Shown here: positions 1 through 7,303 of the stretch, one piece after another | Numbering within the stretch: position 1 is the stretch's first letter | How the letters are laid out: the number at the start of each line of letters is the position of its first letter | Assembly (NCBI RefSeq): GCF_000718635.1 | Contig: NZ_JOBF01000036.1 | Location: 1 to 53,690 of the forward strand | Source: Streptomyces varsoviensis | Lineage (GTDB): Bacteria; Actinomycetota; Actinomycetes; Streptomycetales; Streptomycetaceae | Length of the DNA: 53,690 bases | Reading direction: 5' to 3' | Position numbers and translations under genes: made by a program | The notes under the pieces: model-generated | The model's database searches: none | What the model saw: only the letters and a program-made list of their open reading frames with translations | Told to the model about the DNA's origin: nothing

Positions 1-135
1 GGGGAGGGGGCGGGGCTGGGGCGGGTTGGCCCGCTGCGCTGTGCTCCACCGCCGTGTGCTGCCGCAGGGGCGCTGTCGAGGAGGCCGTGGGCGTTACTCC
101 TAGGTAGAGGCAGTTGCCACCCGATATAAGTGCCT

Positions 136-452
136 TTTCGGACGCAGAATCGGGCGGCAGTCCCACCCCGTTGCCCGTTCAACCTCCCGGGCCGGGCATA
201 TCGGGCACGCTGGCCGTCGGAGGGGGTGGCCTGGGGTGAGGCGTGCGCCGCTGCGCTGAGCCGCTGGTCGCCGCAGCGAGGGGGCTGAGATTGGAGCGCT
301 GTGGCAGGGCTTTGAGGTCTACTCGCAGGTAGGGTTGGTTTGCCGTCCGACGAAAGCGCCATTTCGGACGCAAAGTTGGGCGGTAACCCAACCCGGTTGC
401 CTATTCAACCTCCCAGGCCGGGCATATCGGGCGCGTTGGGCATCGGAGGGGG
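136..452. repeat. Direct repeat of about 91 bp, two copies
   Basis: Two imperfect direct copies lie at about 136-226 and 362-452. Both begin TTTCGGACGCA (ATTTCGGACGCA in the second), share the block GCCGGGCATATCGGGC and end in CGGAGGGGG. The stretch 1-500 otherwise shows no convincing gene: the short open frames on both strands lack a ribosome binding site and recognisable protein motifs. The copies look like members of a dispersed intergenic family rather than a mobile element with its own genes. Confidence 0.7.
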
Positions 453-509
453 CTTCCCCACCCTCACCCCCCGCCCCTTGTGGGCGGAAACGGCACCCGA
501 ACGGCCAGC

Positions 510-1375
510 GCCCCCGGCGCAGCGCAGCGCGCCGCCCCATCGGACTGCCGTGGATCACAGGCGAGCGCCTCTCCCCGAGCCGCACCCGACGGTCTCGCCG
601 TGACCATTTCGCGGCAGCAGCCAGCGGCGAAGCGCAGCGAGCCTTCTTTGACCTCAGGCACCCACCGGCCGGCGGGCAGCGAACCGGACCTCAGCCCGGC
701 CCCCTCCCCCCGCCGCTGCTAGCGCTTTGGACCCGGAGGGTCCGAGACGAAAGCCGCAGCCAACCGGGCGCAATACCGCCCCACCCAGCGACAAGCCGTG
801 ACACCCACCCCTCCCCGAACCGCAGGCAGCGAGCCAACCCCTGCCCACCCTTCGTCGCCGCTGGCCTGAACCTCAAGCCACAACGCACCCGCGCTCACAA
901 CCACCGGCGCAGCGCAGCGCGCCGCCCCCTGCCGGACTGCCGTGGATCATAGGCCCGCGCCCTCCCCCGAGCCGCGCCCGAACACCCCGCCGCGGCCACT
1001 TCGCGGCAGCAGCCAGCGACGAAGCGCAGCGAGTCCTCTCTGACCTCAGGCACCCACCGGCCGGCGGGCAGCGAGCCGGACCTCAGCCCGGCCCCCTCCC
1101 CTCCCGCTGCCAGCGCCTTGGGCCCGGAGGGTCCGAGACGAAAGCCGCACCCAGTCGGGCGCAATACCGCCCCACCCAGCGACGATCAGTGACGCCCGCC
1201 CCTACCCAAACCGCAGGCAGCGAGTCAACCTCTGGCCGCTGCTGGCATGAACCTTCAGCAGCAACGCACCCTGCAATCACCGGCGCGGCGCAGCGAGCAT
1301 TCCCTGACCTCAGCTACAGCCCCACCTGCAGGCAGCGAACCGAGCCCAGCCCTGCCCCTCCCGATGCCGTTCTCC
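510..1375. repeat. Tandem intergenic repeat units of about 392 bp
   Basis: Two long imperfect units run at about 510-901 and 902-1293, followed by a partial third. Each contains GCGGCAGCAGCCAGCG (at 611 and 1003, spacing 392), a CGCAGCGAG block, GGCAGCGAACCGGACCTCAG or a close variant, and CCGAGACGAAAGCCGCA. Inverted relatives occur at 53.0-53.69 kb. The open frames running through the units (for example a long + strand frame from 1189) have repeat-derived composition and no domain, so I treat 453-1491 as non-coding. Confidence 0.75.
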
Positions 1376-1491
1376 TCCACCCCCGGGACCTGCGGCGAAT
1401 GCCGGGTGAGGCTGCTCAGCGAGGCGACGAGCTGGCCCGGTCCACGTGCCTGACCGCACAACAAAGGGCGGACGCCATCACCCCAAGGCGT

Positions 1492-2511
1492 TCACGCGCC
1501 CAACACCACGGTCTCCCCCGAGGAGGAGCCCTCCCCCAAAACGCCGCCCCCGCGCACCTGCGCGGAAACCTCCCCGCCCTCCTCCCGGAAGTGCCGCGGG
1601 CTCATTCCTCGGATGCGTTTGAAGGCGGCGCTCAGGGCGAAGGCCCCGCTGTAGCCGACGCGGTGGGCGGCTGTCTCCAGGGTCGTGTCCGGGTCGCGCA
1701 GCAGGTCGGCGGCGAGGGAGACCCGCCATTCGGCGAGGTACGCCATGGGCGGGTGGCCGACCAGTTCGGTGAACCGGCGGGCGAGCCCGGCGCGGGAGGC
1801 GCCGACGGCGGTCGCGAGCGAGGCCACCGTCCAGGGGTCGGCGGGCCGGTCGTGGAGCAGTCGCAGGGCCGGCCCGACCACCGGGTCGGCCTGCGCGCTG
1901 TACCAGCCGGGCGCCCCCGAACCCGGCGCGGCCAGCCAGGCGCGCAGTACGTCGACGAGCAAGAGGTCCAGCAGCCGGTCGAGTACGAGCCCCTGGCCGA
2001 TCTCGTCCTTCCCGATCTCGTCGGCGAGCAGCCGCACCAACGGGCTGTCCGTCGCCCCCGCGGGCCGTACGAGCAGCGCGGGCAGCGCGCCCAGCAGCCG
2101 CCGCCCGACCTCGCTGGGCCCCTGGTACGTACCGCTGAGCATGACCGACGCCCCGGCCCGCTCCGCCTCGCCCCAGGTGCGTACGCCCAGCGCCGTGCTC
2201 TCGGTGACGTCCTTGCCGTCCGCGACGGTGCGGCAGCGCTGGTCGGGGCCCACGACGATCTGTACGGGCGTCCCGGGCCGGTCGGCGATGGTGTAGGCGT
2301 CGGGCCCGCGCAGCAGGGCGACGTCACCGGGGCGCAGCAGGCAGGGACGCGCGCGGTCCGGGTACACCCAGGCGTCGCCGCGCACCATGGTCGCCACGGA
2401 GATCGGCGCACGGTCCTCGATCCGGAGGGACCACGGCGGATGGAAGACCGTCTTCATCATGAACGCGTCACGGGCTTTTGGGCCGCCGAGCAGGCCCGCC
2501 ATCGTGTCCAT
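1492..2511 (-). CDS. AraC family transcriptional regulator (cupin plus HTH)
   Basis: The 339-residue protein has an N-terminal cupin-like sensor region (about residues 15-190, with a PGDVALLRG turn) and a C-terminal AraC-type double helix-turn-helix (about 205-320), where ASRAGLARRFTELVGH and the closing FKRIRGMSPRHFR are typical of the two HTH halves. Such proteins bind promoter DNA in response to a small molecule. It lies downstream of the NmrA-like gene on the same strand, separated by a tandem repeat, and may control that gene or the SDR/tautomerase genes beyond it. The start could also be the second Met, nine bases further in. The ligand is unknown. Confidence 0.88.
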   Translation of the reverse strand: MDTMAGLLGGPKARDAFMMKTVFHPPWSLRIEDRAPISVATMVRGDAWVYPDRARPCLLRPGDVALLRGPDAYTIADRPGTPVQIVVGPDQRCRTVADGKDVTESTALGVRTWGEAERAGASVMLSGTYQGPSEVGRRLLGALPALLVRPAGATDSPLVRLLADEIGKDEIGQGLVLDRLLDLLLVDVLRAWLAAPGSGAPGWYSAQADPVVGPALRLLHDRPADPWTVASLATAVGASRAGLARRFTELVGHPPMAYLAEWRVSLAADLLRDPDTTLETAAHRVGYSGAFALSAAFKRIRGMSPRHFREEGGEVSAQVRGGGVLGEGSSSGETVVLGA

Positions 2512-2523
2512 GCCGCCAGCCTA

Positions 2524-2610
2524 GACGGGGCGCGATCAGACGGGGCGCGATCAGACAGGGCGCGATCAGACAGGGCGCGAGCAGACGGGGCGCGAGCAGA
2601 CGGGGCCCGC
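2524..2610. repeat. 15-bp tandem repeat, about 5.8 copies
   Basis: The unit GACGGGGCGCGATCA recurs with period 15 at 2524, 2539, 2554, 2569, 2584 and a partial copy at 2599, with A/G and T/G variants. It fills the gap between the AraC gene start and the NmrA-like gene stop. The length divisible by three gives open frames on both strands, but I see no sign that it is translated. Confidence 0.9.
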
Positions 2611-3450
2611 CTACGCCCAGGCGCCGGCCGCCGCCGCGTCGCGCGCGTACGCGGAGAAGTCGCGGGGCGCACGCCCCAGGACCTCCTCGACCCCGTTCAC
2701 GAGATGGGCGTTACGGCCGTCGGTGATCAACGAGAACAAGTCGGCGAACTCGACCGGCACCCCGTGTTCCGCCAGGGCGGCGCGGTACGCGTCGAGGGTG
2801 ACCGGCACGTAGTCGATCCGGCGGCCAGCGGCCTTCGACAACTCGGCGGCCACCTCGCCGAAGGTCAACAGTCGAGGGCCGGACAGTTCGTACGTCCTGC
2901 CGACGTGCCGGGCGTCGGTGAGCGCCGCCACCACCACGTCGGCGATGTCATCGGCGTCCACGAACGCTTCGGCGGCCTCCCCGGTCGGCAGCGCCAGCTC
3001 ACCGGCGCGCACCGCGTCCCGGAAGAAGCCCTCGCTGAAATTCTGGTTGAACCAACTACCCCGTACGACCGTCCAGTCCGCCCCGGACTCCTTCATCCTC
3101 TCCTCGCTGACCCGCGCGCCCTCCTCGCCCCGCCCGGACAGCAGAACCAGCCGCCCCGCGCCCCGTTCCACCGCGAACCGCGAGAATTCCCCGACGGCCT
3201 CGGCCGCCCCCGGAAAGGCGAGGTCCGGGAAGTAGGTCACGTAAACACTCCCCACCCCCTCCAGCGCCGCACCCCAAGAACCCGCGTCCTCCCACACAAA
3301 GAGCCGGTCCCCTTTCCGGCTCCCCACCCGCACCTCGCGCCCCTGCGCGGCAAGCCGCTCCACGACCCGCCGCCCGGTCTTGCCCGTACCGCCGATGACG
3401 AGGGTCTTCGTCGCCGGCTGCTCCGCTGTCTGTTCCGCATTACGCATCAT
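2611..3450 (-). CDS. NmrA-like NAD(P)-binding oxidoreductase
   Basis: The protein (about 279 residues from the chosen start) opens with the Rossmann nucleotide-binding motif VIGGTGKTGRRVVERL and continues in the NmrA/atypical SDR pattern, with FVDADDIADVVVAAL in the middle and no classical YxxxK catalytic pair. Relatives are NAD(P)H quinone or redox-sensing reductases. A longer frame begins at 3507, but the MMRNAEQ start at 3450 or 3447 puts the Rossmann motif at the usual distance from the N-terminus. The gene is upstream of the AraC regulator on the same strand. Confidence 0.85.
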   Translation of the reverse strand: MMRNAEQTAEQPATKTLVIGGTGKTGRRVVERLAAQGREVRVGSRKGDRLFVWEDAGSWGAALEGVGSVYVTYFPDLAFPGAAEAVGEFSRFAVERGAGRLVLLSGRGEEGARVSEERMKESGADWTVVRGSWFNQNFSEGFFRDAVRAGELALPTGEAAEAFVDADDIADVVVAALTDARHVGRTYELSGPRLLTFGEVAAELSKAAGRRIDYVPVTLDAYRAALAEHGVPVEFADLFSLITDGRNAHLVNGVEEVLGRAPRDFSAYARDAAAAGAWA

Positions 3451-3663
3451 GACCACAGTCAATCCCCGCCCCCTGAGCCGGAACATGGCCCCGAATCTCA
3501 ATCCCATACGCGCGCGTCCACGGCCTCACCGCCGATACGGCCTCACCGCGTCCACGACCTCACCTCGGATACGGCTTCGGTGGGCCCCGGCACCACGTTC
3601 AAGTGCAAGTGGTGCCGGGACCCACCCGGCGGAGGACGACGGTCAGACGTCAGACCTTAGGCG

Positions 3664-3873
3664 TCACGCTTCGCCGTTGAGCATGGCGGCGGTCAGCACG
3701 TTGCCGCCGACGCCCCAGCCGCCGTCGACGACCTCGTCGATCAGGACGACAGTGGTGGGCCGGGCGCGCTCACCGTAGATTTCCGCGTAGAGGTCGGTGG
3801 TGCGCTCGACGATCTTCTTCTTGTCCTCGGCGGTGACAGTGCCGGCGGGAACCTTGAAATTGGCGAAAGGCAT
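3664..3873 (-). CDS. Tautomerase (4-oxalocrotonate tautomerase-like)
   Basis: This is a 69-residue protein beginning MPFANFKVPAGT. In this family the Met is removed and Pro1 acts as the catalytic base for keto-enol tautomerisation. The start at 3873 is fixed by an AAGGAG seven bases upstream and by the required Met-Pro, although the frame stays open to 3900. The following pattern (TAEDKKKIVERTTDLYAEI, then VVLIDEV) fits the beta-alpha-beta tautomerase fold. It sits downstream of two coupled SDR genes on the same strand (99-bp gap), so it may process a product of those enzymes. The substrate is unknown. Confidence 0.88.
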   Translation of the reverse strand: MPFANFKVPAGTVTAEDKKKIVERTTDLYAEIYGERARPTTVVLIDEVVDGGWGVGGNVLTAAMLNGEA

Positions 3874-3971
3874 GGCTTTTCTCCTTGAGTGGTTGATCAA
3901 AATGAGATCGGTGACCGATGGTCTGTGGGTGTTTTTTCTTCTGTTGGCGGAAGAAAACCGCTCCTCTTTGA

Positions 3972-4916
3972 TCAGAGGCTCGCCTGCGGCGTCAGCAGTT
4001 CTTCGATGCCGACGCGGTGGTAGAACTCCGCGCGGACGCGGTCGTACACCGCCGACACCACCTCGCTGCCGTCGCGGCTGGGGTCGATATGGGTGCGGAA
4101 GGGGCGCTCGCCGTGCGGCAGGCCGACCACCCGGACGATGTCGTCGGCGACCTCGTCGGCCCCGTGCCCCGCCGGGAAGATGTCGCTCAGGGTGGTGGTC
4201 ATGGTGTCCCTGAGTCGGCCGTACGGGGCGTCGTACGCGGTGGTCCGCGCGGTGTCGGCGGGGGTGCTCGCGTTGGCGAAGTGGTTGGTGCCGCTGGGGT
4301 ACGCGCCGGGGACGACGATGGTCGTCTCGACGCCGAACTTGATCAGTTCGGCGGCGTAGCTCTCGGCGAGGGCGTCCATCGCGGCCTTCGCGGCGAAGTA
4401 GGGGCCGAGGAAGGGCGGGTGCCCGCCGCGGGTCGAGGACGAGCCGACCCAGACGAGCAGCCCTCGCTCCTGCTGCCGCATGACCGGCAGCACGGCCCGG
4501 TTCACCCGCTGCGTGGACAGCACGTTGATGTCGTAGACCTCGGCGAGCTGCTCGACGGTGAACGCCTCGGCCGGCCCGAGGACCATATGGCCGGCGTTGT
4601 GCACCACCACGTCGACGCGCCCCTGCTCCGCCAGCACGCGGTCGACGGCGCCGTCCACCGATCCCTGGTCCTGTACGTCCATCTCCACGGCGGCTATCCG
4701 TACGCCGCGGTCCTCGCCGAACCGGGCGAGCGCGGCGACGGCGGGCGCGTTACGGCCCGTGGTGGCGCGCATCCCGGCGTACACGACGTGGCCGGCCTCG
4801 GCCAGGGCCCGCGCGGTGAGGGCCCCGAAGCCGCTGGACGCGCCGGTGACCAGCACGACCTTCGGCTCCGCGGCCTCCCTGCCCGGCCGCTCCGCCCCTC
4901 CCTCACCCTGTGTCAT
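3972..4916 (-). CDS. SDR family oxidoreductase
   Basis: A 314-residue classical short-chain dehydrogenase. It has the cofactor motif TGASSGFG near residue 26, NAG near residue 110, the catalytic Ser in WVGSSS and YFAAK as the active-site Tyr/Lys. The start ATG at 4914-4916 overlaps the upstream SDR stop as TGATG, which indicates translational coupling. A GTG three bases upstream is also in frame. The extended C-terminus after the active site is longer than in 250-residue SDRs. It probably reduces or oxidises a carbonyl/alcohol substrate that cannot be inferred. Confidence 0.9.
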   Translation of the reverse strand: MTQGEGGAERPGREAAEPKVVLVTGASSGFGALTARALAEAGHVVYAGMRATTGRNAPAVAALARFGEDRGVRIAAVEMDVQDQGSVDGAVDRVLAEQGRVDVVVHNAGHMVLGPAEAFTVEQLAEVYDINVLSTQRVNRAVLPVMRQQERGLLVWVGSSSTRGGHPPFLGPYFAAKAAMDALAESYAAELIKFGVETTIVVPGAYPSGTNHFANASTPADTARTTAYDAPYGRLRDTMTTTLSDIFPAGHGADEVADDIVRVVGLPHGERPFRTHIDPSRDGSEVVSAVYDRVRAEFYHRVGIEELLTPQASL

Positions 4917-5854
4917 CACACCATCCCCCCGTTCGCCCGCAGGGTCTGGCCGTTCACCCAGTGGCCCGCGGGGCTGGTGAGGAAGGCGACGACCTCGGCG
5001 ATGTCCTCCGGGGTGCCCAGCCGCTCCAGCGGCGGGGTCTTCGCGAGCTGGTCGATCAGTTCGGGCGTCTTGCCTTCGAGGAACAGATCCGTGGCGGTGG
5101 GGCCGGGGGCGACGGTGTTCACGGTGATGTCCCGGCCGCGCAGCTCGCGGGCGAGGATCATCGTGAGCGTCTCGACGGCCGCCTTGCTCGACGCGTACGC
5201 GGCGTAGGCGGGGAACTGGGTGCCGACGACGGAGGTCGAGAAGCCCACGAACGAGCCGCCCGCGCGCAGCCGCCGGGCGGCCTGCTGGGCGACGGCGAAG
5301 GTGCCGCGGATGTTGGTGCGGTACACGGCGTCGAGCACCGTGAGGTCGAGGTCGGCGACCGGCGAGAGGGCGAGCCGGCCGGCGCAGTTCACGACGGCGT
5401 CGACGCCGCCGAACTCCTGCTCCGCCCGGTCGAAGAGCGCGGCGACCGCGTTCTCGTCCGCCACGTCGGCCCGTACGGCGATCGCCCGCCCGCCGGCGGC
5501 GGTGATCGCCGCCACCGTCTCCTCGGCGGCGGCCGCGTCGCTCGCGTAGTTCACGACGACGGCCAGGCCGGCCTGGGCGAGCTTGAGGGAGACCGCCCGG
5601 CCGATGCCGCGCGATCCGCCGGTGACGACGGCGACGCGCCCGGCTGCCGGGGGAGGGCTACCCGCCCGCGATGCCGAGGCCCCGGCTGCGGCGGAAGGGC
5701 TACCGGCCCCCGCCGCCGAGGCCCCCGCCGCCGGGGCCCCCGCTGTCGAAGCCCCCGCCGCCGAGGCCCCCGTCGCGGAAGGAATGGGATCGGACTGATC
5801 GGGCTGATCGGGCTGATCGGGCTGATCGGGCTGATCGGGCTGGTTCGTAGTCAT
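4916..5854 (-). CDS. SDR family oxidoreductase with repeat-rich N-terminus
   Basis: The protein is 312 residues. The C-terminal ~245 form a standard SDR: TGGSRGIG cofactor motif, NCAG, catalytic YASSK and a closing VNGQTLRANGG. The first ~70 residues are low complexity: a DQP repeat encoded by a 9-bp tandem repeat, then an Ala/Gly/Ser-rich tract encoded by ~15-bp repeats. The start ATG at 5852-5854 precedes the repeats; the family usually starts near residue 70, so this extension looks like a lineage-specific expansion. It is coupled to the next SDR through TGATG and diverges from the MmyB-like regulator gene, which may control it. Confidence 0.88.
   Translation of the reverse strand: MTTNQPDQPDQPDQPDQPDQSDPIPSATGASAAGASTAGAPAAGASAAGAGSPSAAAGASASRAGSPPPAAGRVAVVTGGSRGIGRAVSLKLAQAGLAVVVNYASDAAAAEETVAAITAAGGRAIAVRADVADENAVAALFDRAEQEFGGVDAVVNCAGRLALSPVADLDLTVLDAVYRTNIRGTFAVAQQAARRLRAGGSFVGFSTSVVGTQFPAYAAYASSKAAVETLTMILARELRGRDITVNTVAPGPTATDLFLEGKTPELIDQLAKTPPLERLGTPEDIAEVVAFLTSPAGHWVNGQTLRANGGMV
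5792..5845. repeat. 9-bp tandem repeat inside the SDR N-terminus
   Basis: Four exact GGGCTGATC units at 5801-5836 are flanked by variant units at 5792 and 5837. Read on the minus strand they encode repeated Asp-Gln-Pro. The period keeps the reading frame, so slippage changes N-terminal length without inactivating the enzyme. Confidence 0.92.
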
Positions 5855-5941
5855 GTCCTCCACGGTGCGCGGGGTCGGCCGGCGGAACCAGGGGATCTCA
5901 TCCCCTGTGTCGCCGGCCCTGCCGGACGCAGAATGGGAGAC

Positions 5942-6802
5942 ATGGGTTCTGTTAAGTACGCCGAGATGGGCGCGTTCCTGCGCTCGCGGCGCGAGCGCAT
6001 CCGCCCGGCCGACGTGGGGCTGCCGCACGGCCCCCGCCGCCGGGTGCCCGGGCTGCGCCGCGACGAGGTCGCCCACCTCGCGGGCGCCTCGGTGGACTAC
6101 TACAACGAACTCGAACGCGGCGCCGGCTCGCAGCCCTCCGAGCAGATGATCGCCGCGCTGGCGAGGGCCCTGCGGCTGACCGCCGACGAGCGCGACTACC
6201 TCTACCACCTGGCCGACCGCCCGGTGCCCGTGCACGGCGGGCCCGCGTCGCACGTCCACCCCGGCATGCTCGACCTGCTGGGCCGGCTGACCTCGACGCC
6301 CGCCCAGGTGATCACCGACCTGCACGTCACCCTCGTGCAGAACCCGCTGGCCGTCGCGCTGCTCGGGGATCAGTCCGGCTTCCGCGGCCCCCGGGCAAGC
6401 TTCATCCACCGGTGGTTCACGGAGCCCGAGGCCCGGCTGCTGTACCCGGAGGCCGACCACGCGGACCAGTCCAGGGCCTTCGTCGCCGACCTGCGGGCCG
6501 CCGCTGCCCGCCGCGACGCCAAGGACGCCGAGGCCGGCTCCCTGGTCCGTACGCTGCTCGCCGTCTCCGACGAGTTCGCCGCACTGTGGGCCGAACACGA
6601 CGTGGCCTTCCGGCGCGACGACCGCAAGCGCATCAACCACCCCGCCCTCGGCCTGGTCGAGGTCAACTGCCTCAATCTCTTCAGCGAGGACGGTCGCCAG
6701 CGGCTCCTCTGGTTCACCCCCGCCGTGGGCACCGACAGCGCCGACCTCCTCGACCTCCTCGCCGTCCTCGGCACCCAGGAAGTCTCCGGCCTGCCCCACT
6801 GA
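5942..6802 (+). CDS. MmyB-like helix-turn-helix regulator
   Basis: The 286-residue protein has an N-terminal XRE-type HTH (about 8-80: FLRSRRERI, VPGLRRDEVAHLAGASVDYY) and a C-terminal MmyB-like ligand-binding region (about 95-275: ITDLHVTLVQNPLAVALLG, then NHPALGLVEVNC). Family members are PAS-fold sensors that often control a divergently transcribed SDR. That is the layout here: the SDR start is 88 bp away on the other strand. The chosen ATG at 5942 has GGGAG four bases upstream; an in-frame ATG nine bases earlier lacks one. Confidence 0.9.
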   Translation: MGSVKYAEMGAFLRSRRERIRPADVGLPHGPRRRVPGLRRDEVAHLAGASVDYYNELERGAGSQPSEQMIAALARALRLTADERDYLYHLADRPVPVHGGPASHVHPGMLDLLGRLTSTPAQVITDLHVTLVQNPLAVALLGDQSGFRGPRASFIHRWFTEPEARLLYPEADHADQSRAFVADLRAAAARRDAKDAEAGSLVRTLLAVSDEFAALWAEHDVAFRRDDRKRINHPALGLVEVNCLNLFSEDGRQRLLWFTPAVGTDSADLLDLLAVLGTQEVSGLPH

Positions 6803-7303
6803 GAGCCAGAACCAGGGCCCAAGGGCCCAGGCCCCGGGGCCTTCTCCTCCCCCCCCGTCATGTGGCCCGTGGCGCGGAAAGTACGCGGAAAACCACAGGC
6901 ATAACGGAGAAATCCACCGCCGTCGCAGATCTCCCGATGAATACCACGGATTCTGCTGGTGACGGTGGGGTCCAGCGGCTAAGATTCGCGCGCTCGTGGT
7001 GATGATCGGCGAGGTGGGCAGGGGGCGAGGGCGCCGTGATTGAGCTGCAAGAACCAGCAATTCAGGGCATTCTGCCCGATATGGCGAACGCGCGCTTACC
7101 TTTCCTGGCCCGCGGTGCCGGTAACGCACACGCATGTCCTCATATGACCATCACAAAGCGGTCCACGCAACGGCGCTGGGCCGCTTTTCTTCCCTGGGTA
7201 GCGAGAGACACGAGCAGCGAGAAGCGAGCGCTTCGTTTTCACGACAAGAGAACACGACAAGAAAACACCACAAGAGAAGAAGAGAAGTGTGGAGTGTGAT
7301 GCC
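6803..7303. other. Non-coding region with possible terminator and promoter
   Basis: About 500 bp separate the MmyB-like gene from the surface-protein gene. A perfect 14-bp palindrome AGGCCCCGGGGCCT at 6829-6842, preceded by another GGGCCC dyad, may terminate the regulator transcript. The end of the gap (about 7235-7290) is AT- and purine-rich with two direct copies of ACGACAAGARAACAC, and probably holds the promoter and leader of the following gene. A possible open frame at 7036-7299 lacks any motif and is not called. Confidence 0.5.

Noticed and set aside
1..500. Chromosome end (telomere) signal
   Set aside because: Streptomyces telomeres have tight palindromes and terminal inverted repeats; here the sequence has loose tandem units that also occur at the other end of an internal window.
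1189..3660. Long + strand open frame of 823 codons
   Set aside because: It runs antisense through the AraC and NmrA-like genes and the 15-bp repeat; composition is that of a shadow frame in high-GC DNA and no domain is visible.
7036..7299. Possible small gene upstream of the surface protein
   Set aside because: No ribosome binding site or conserved motif; the sequence is better explained as leader DNA.
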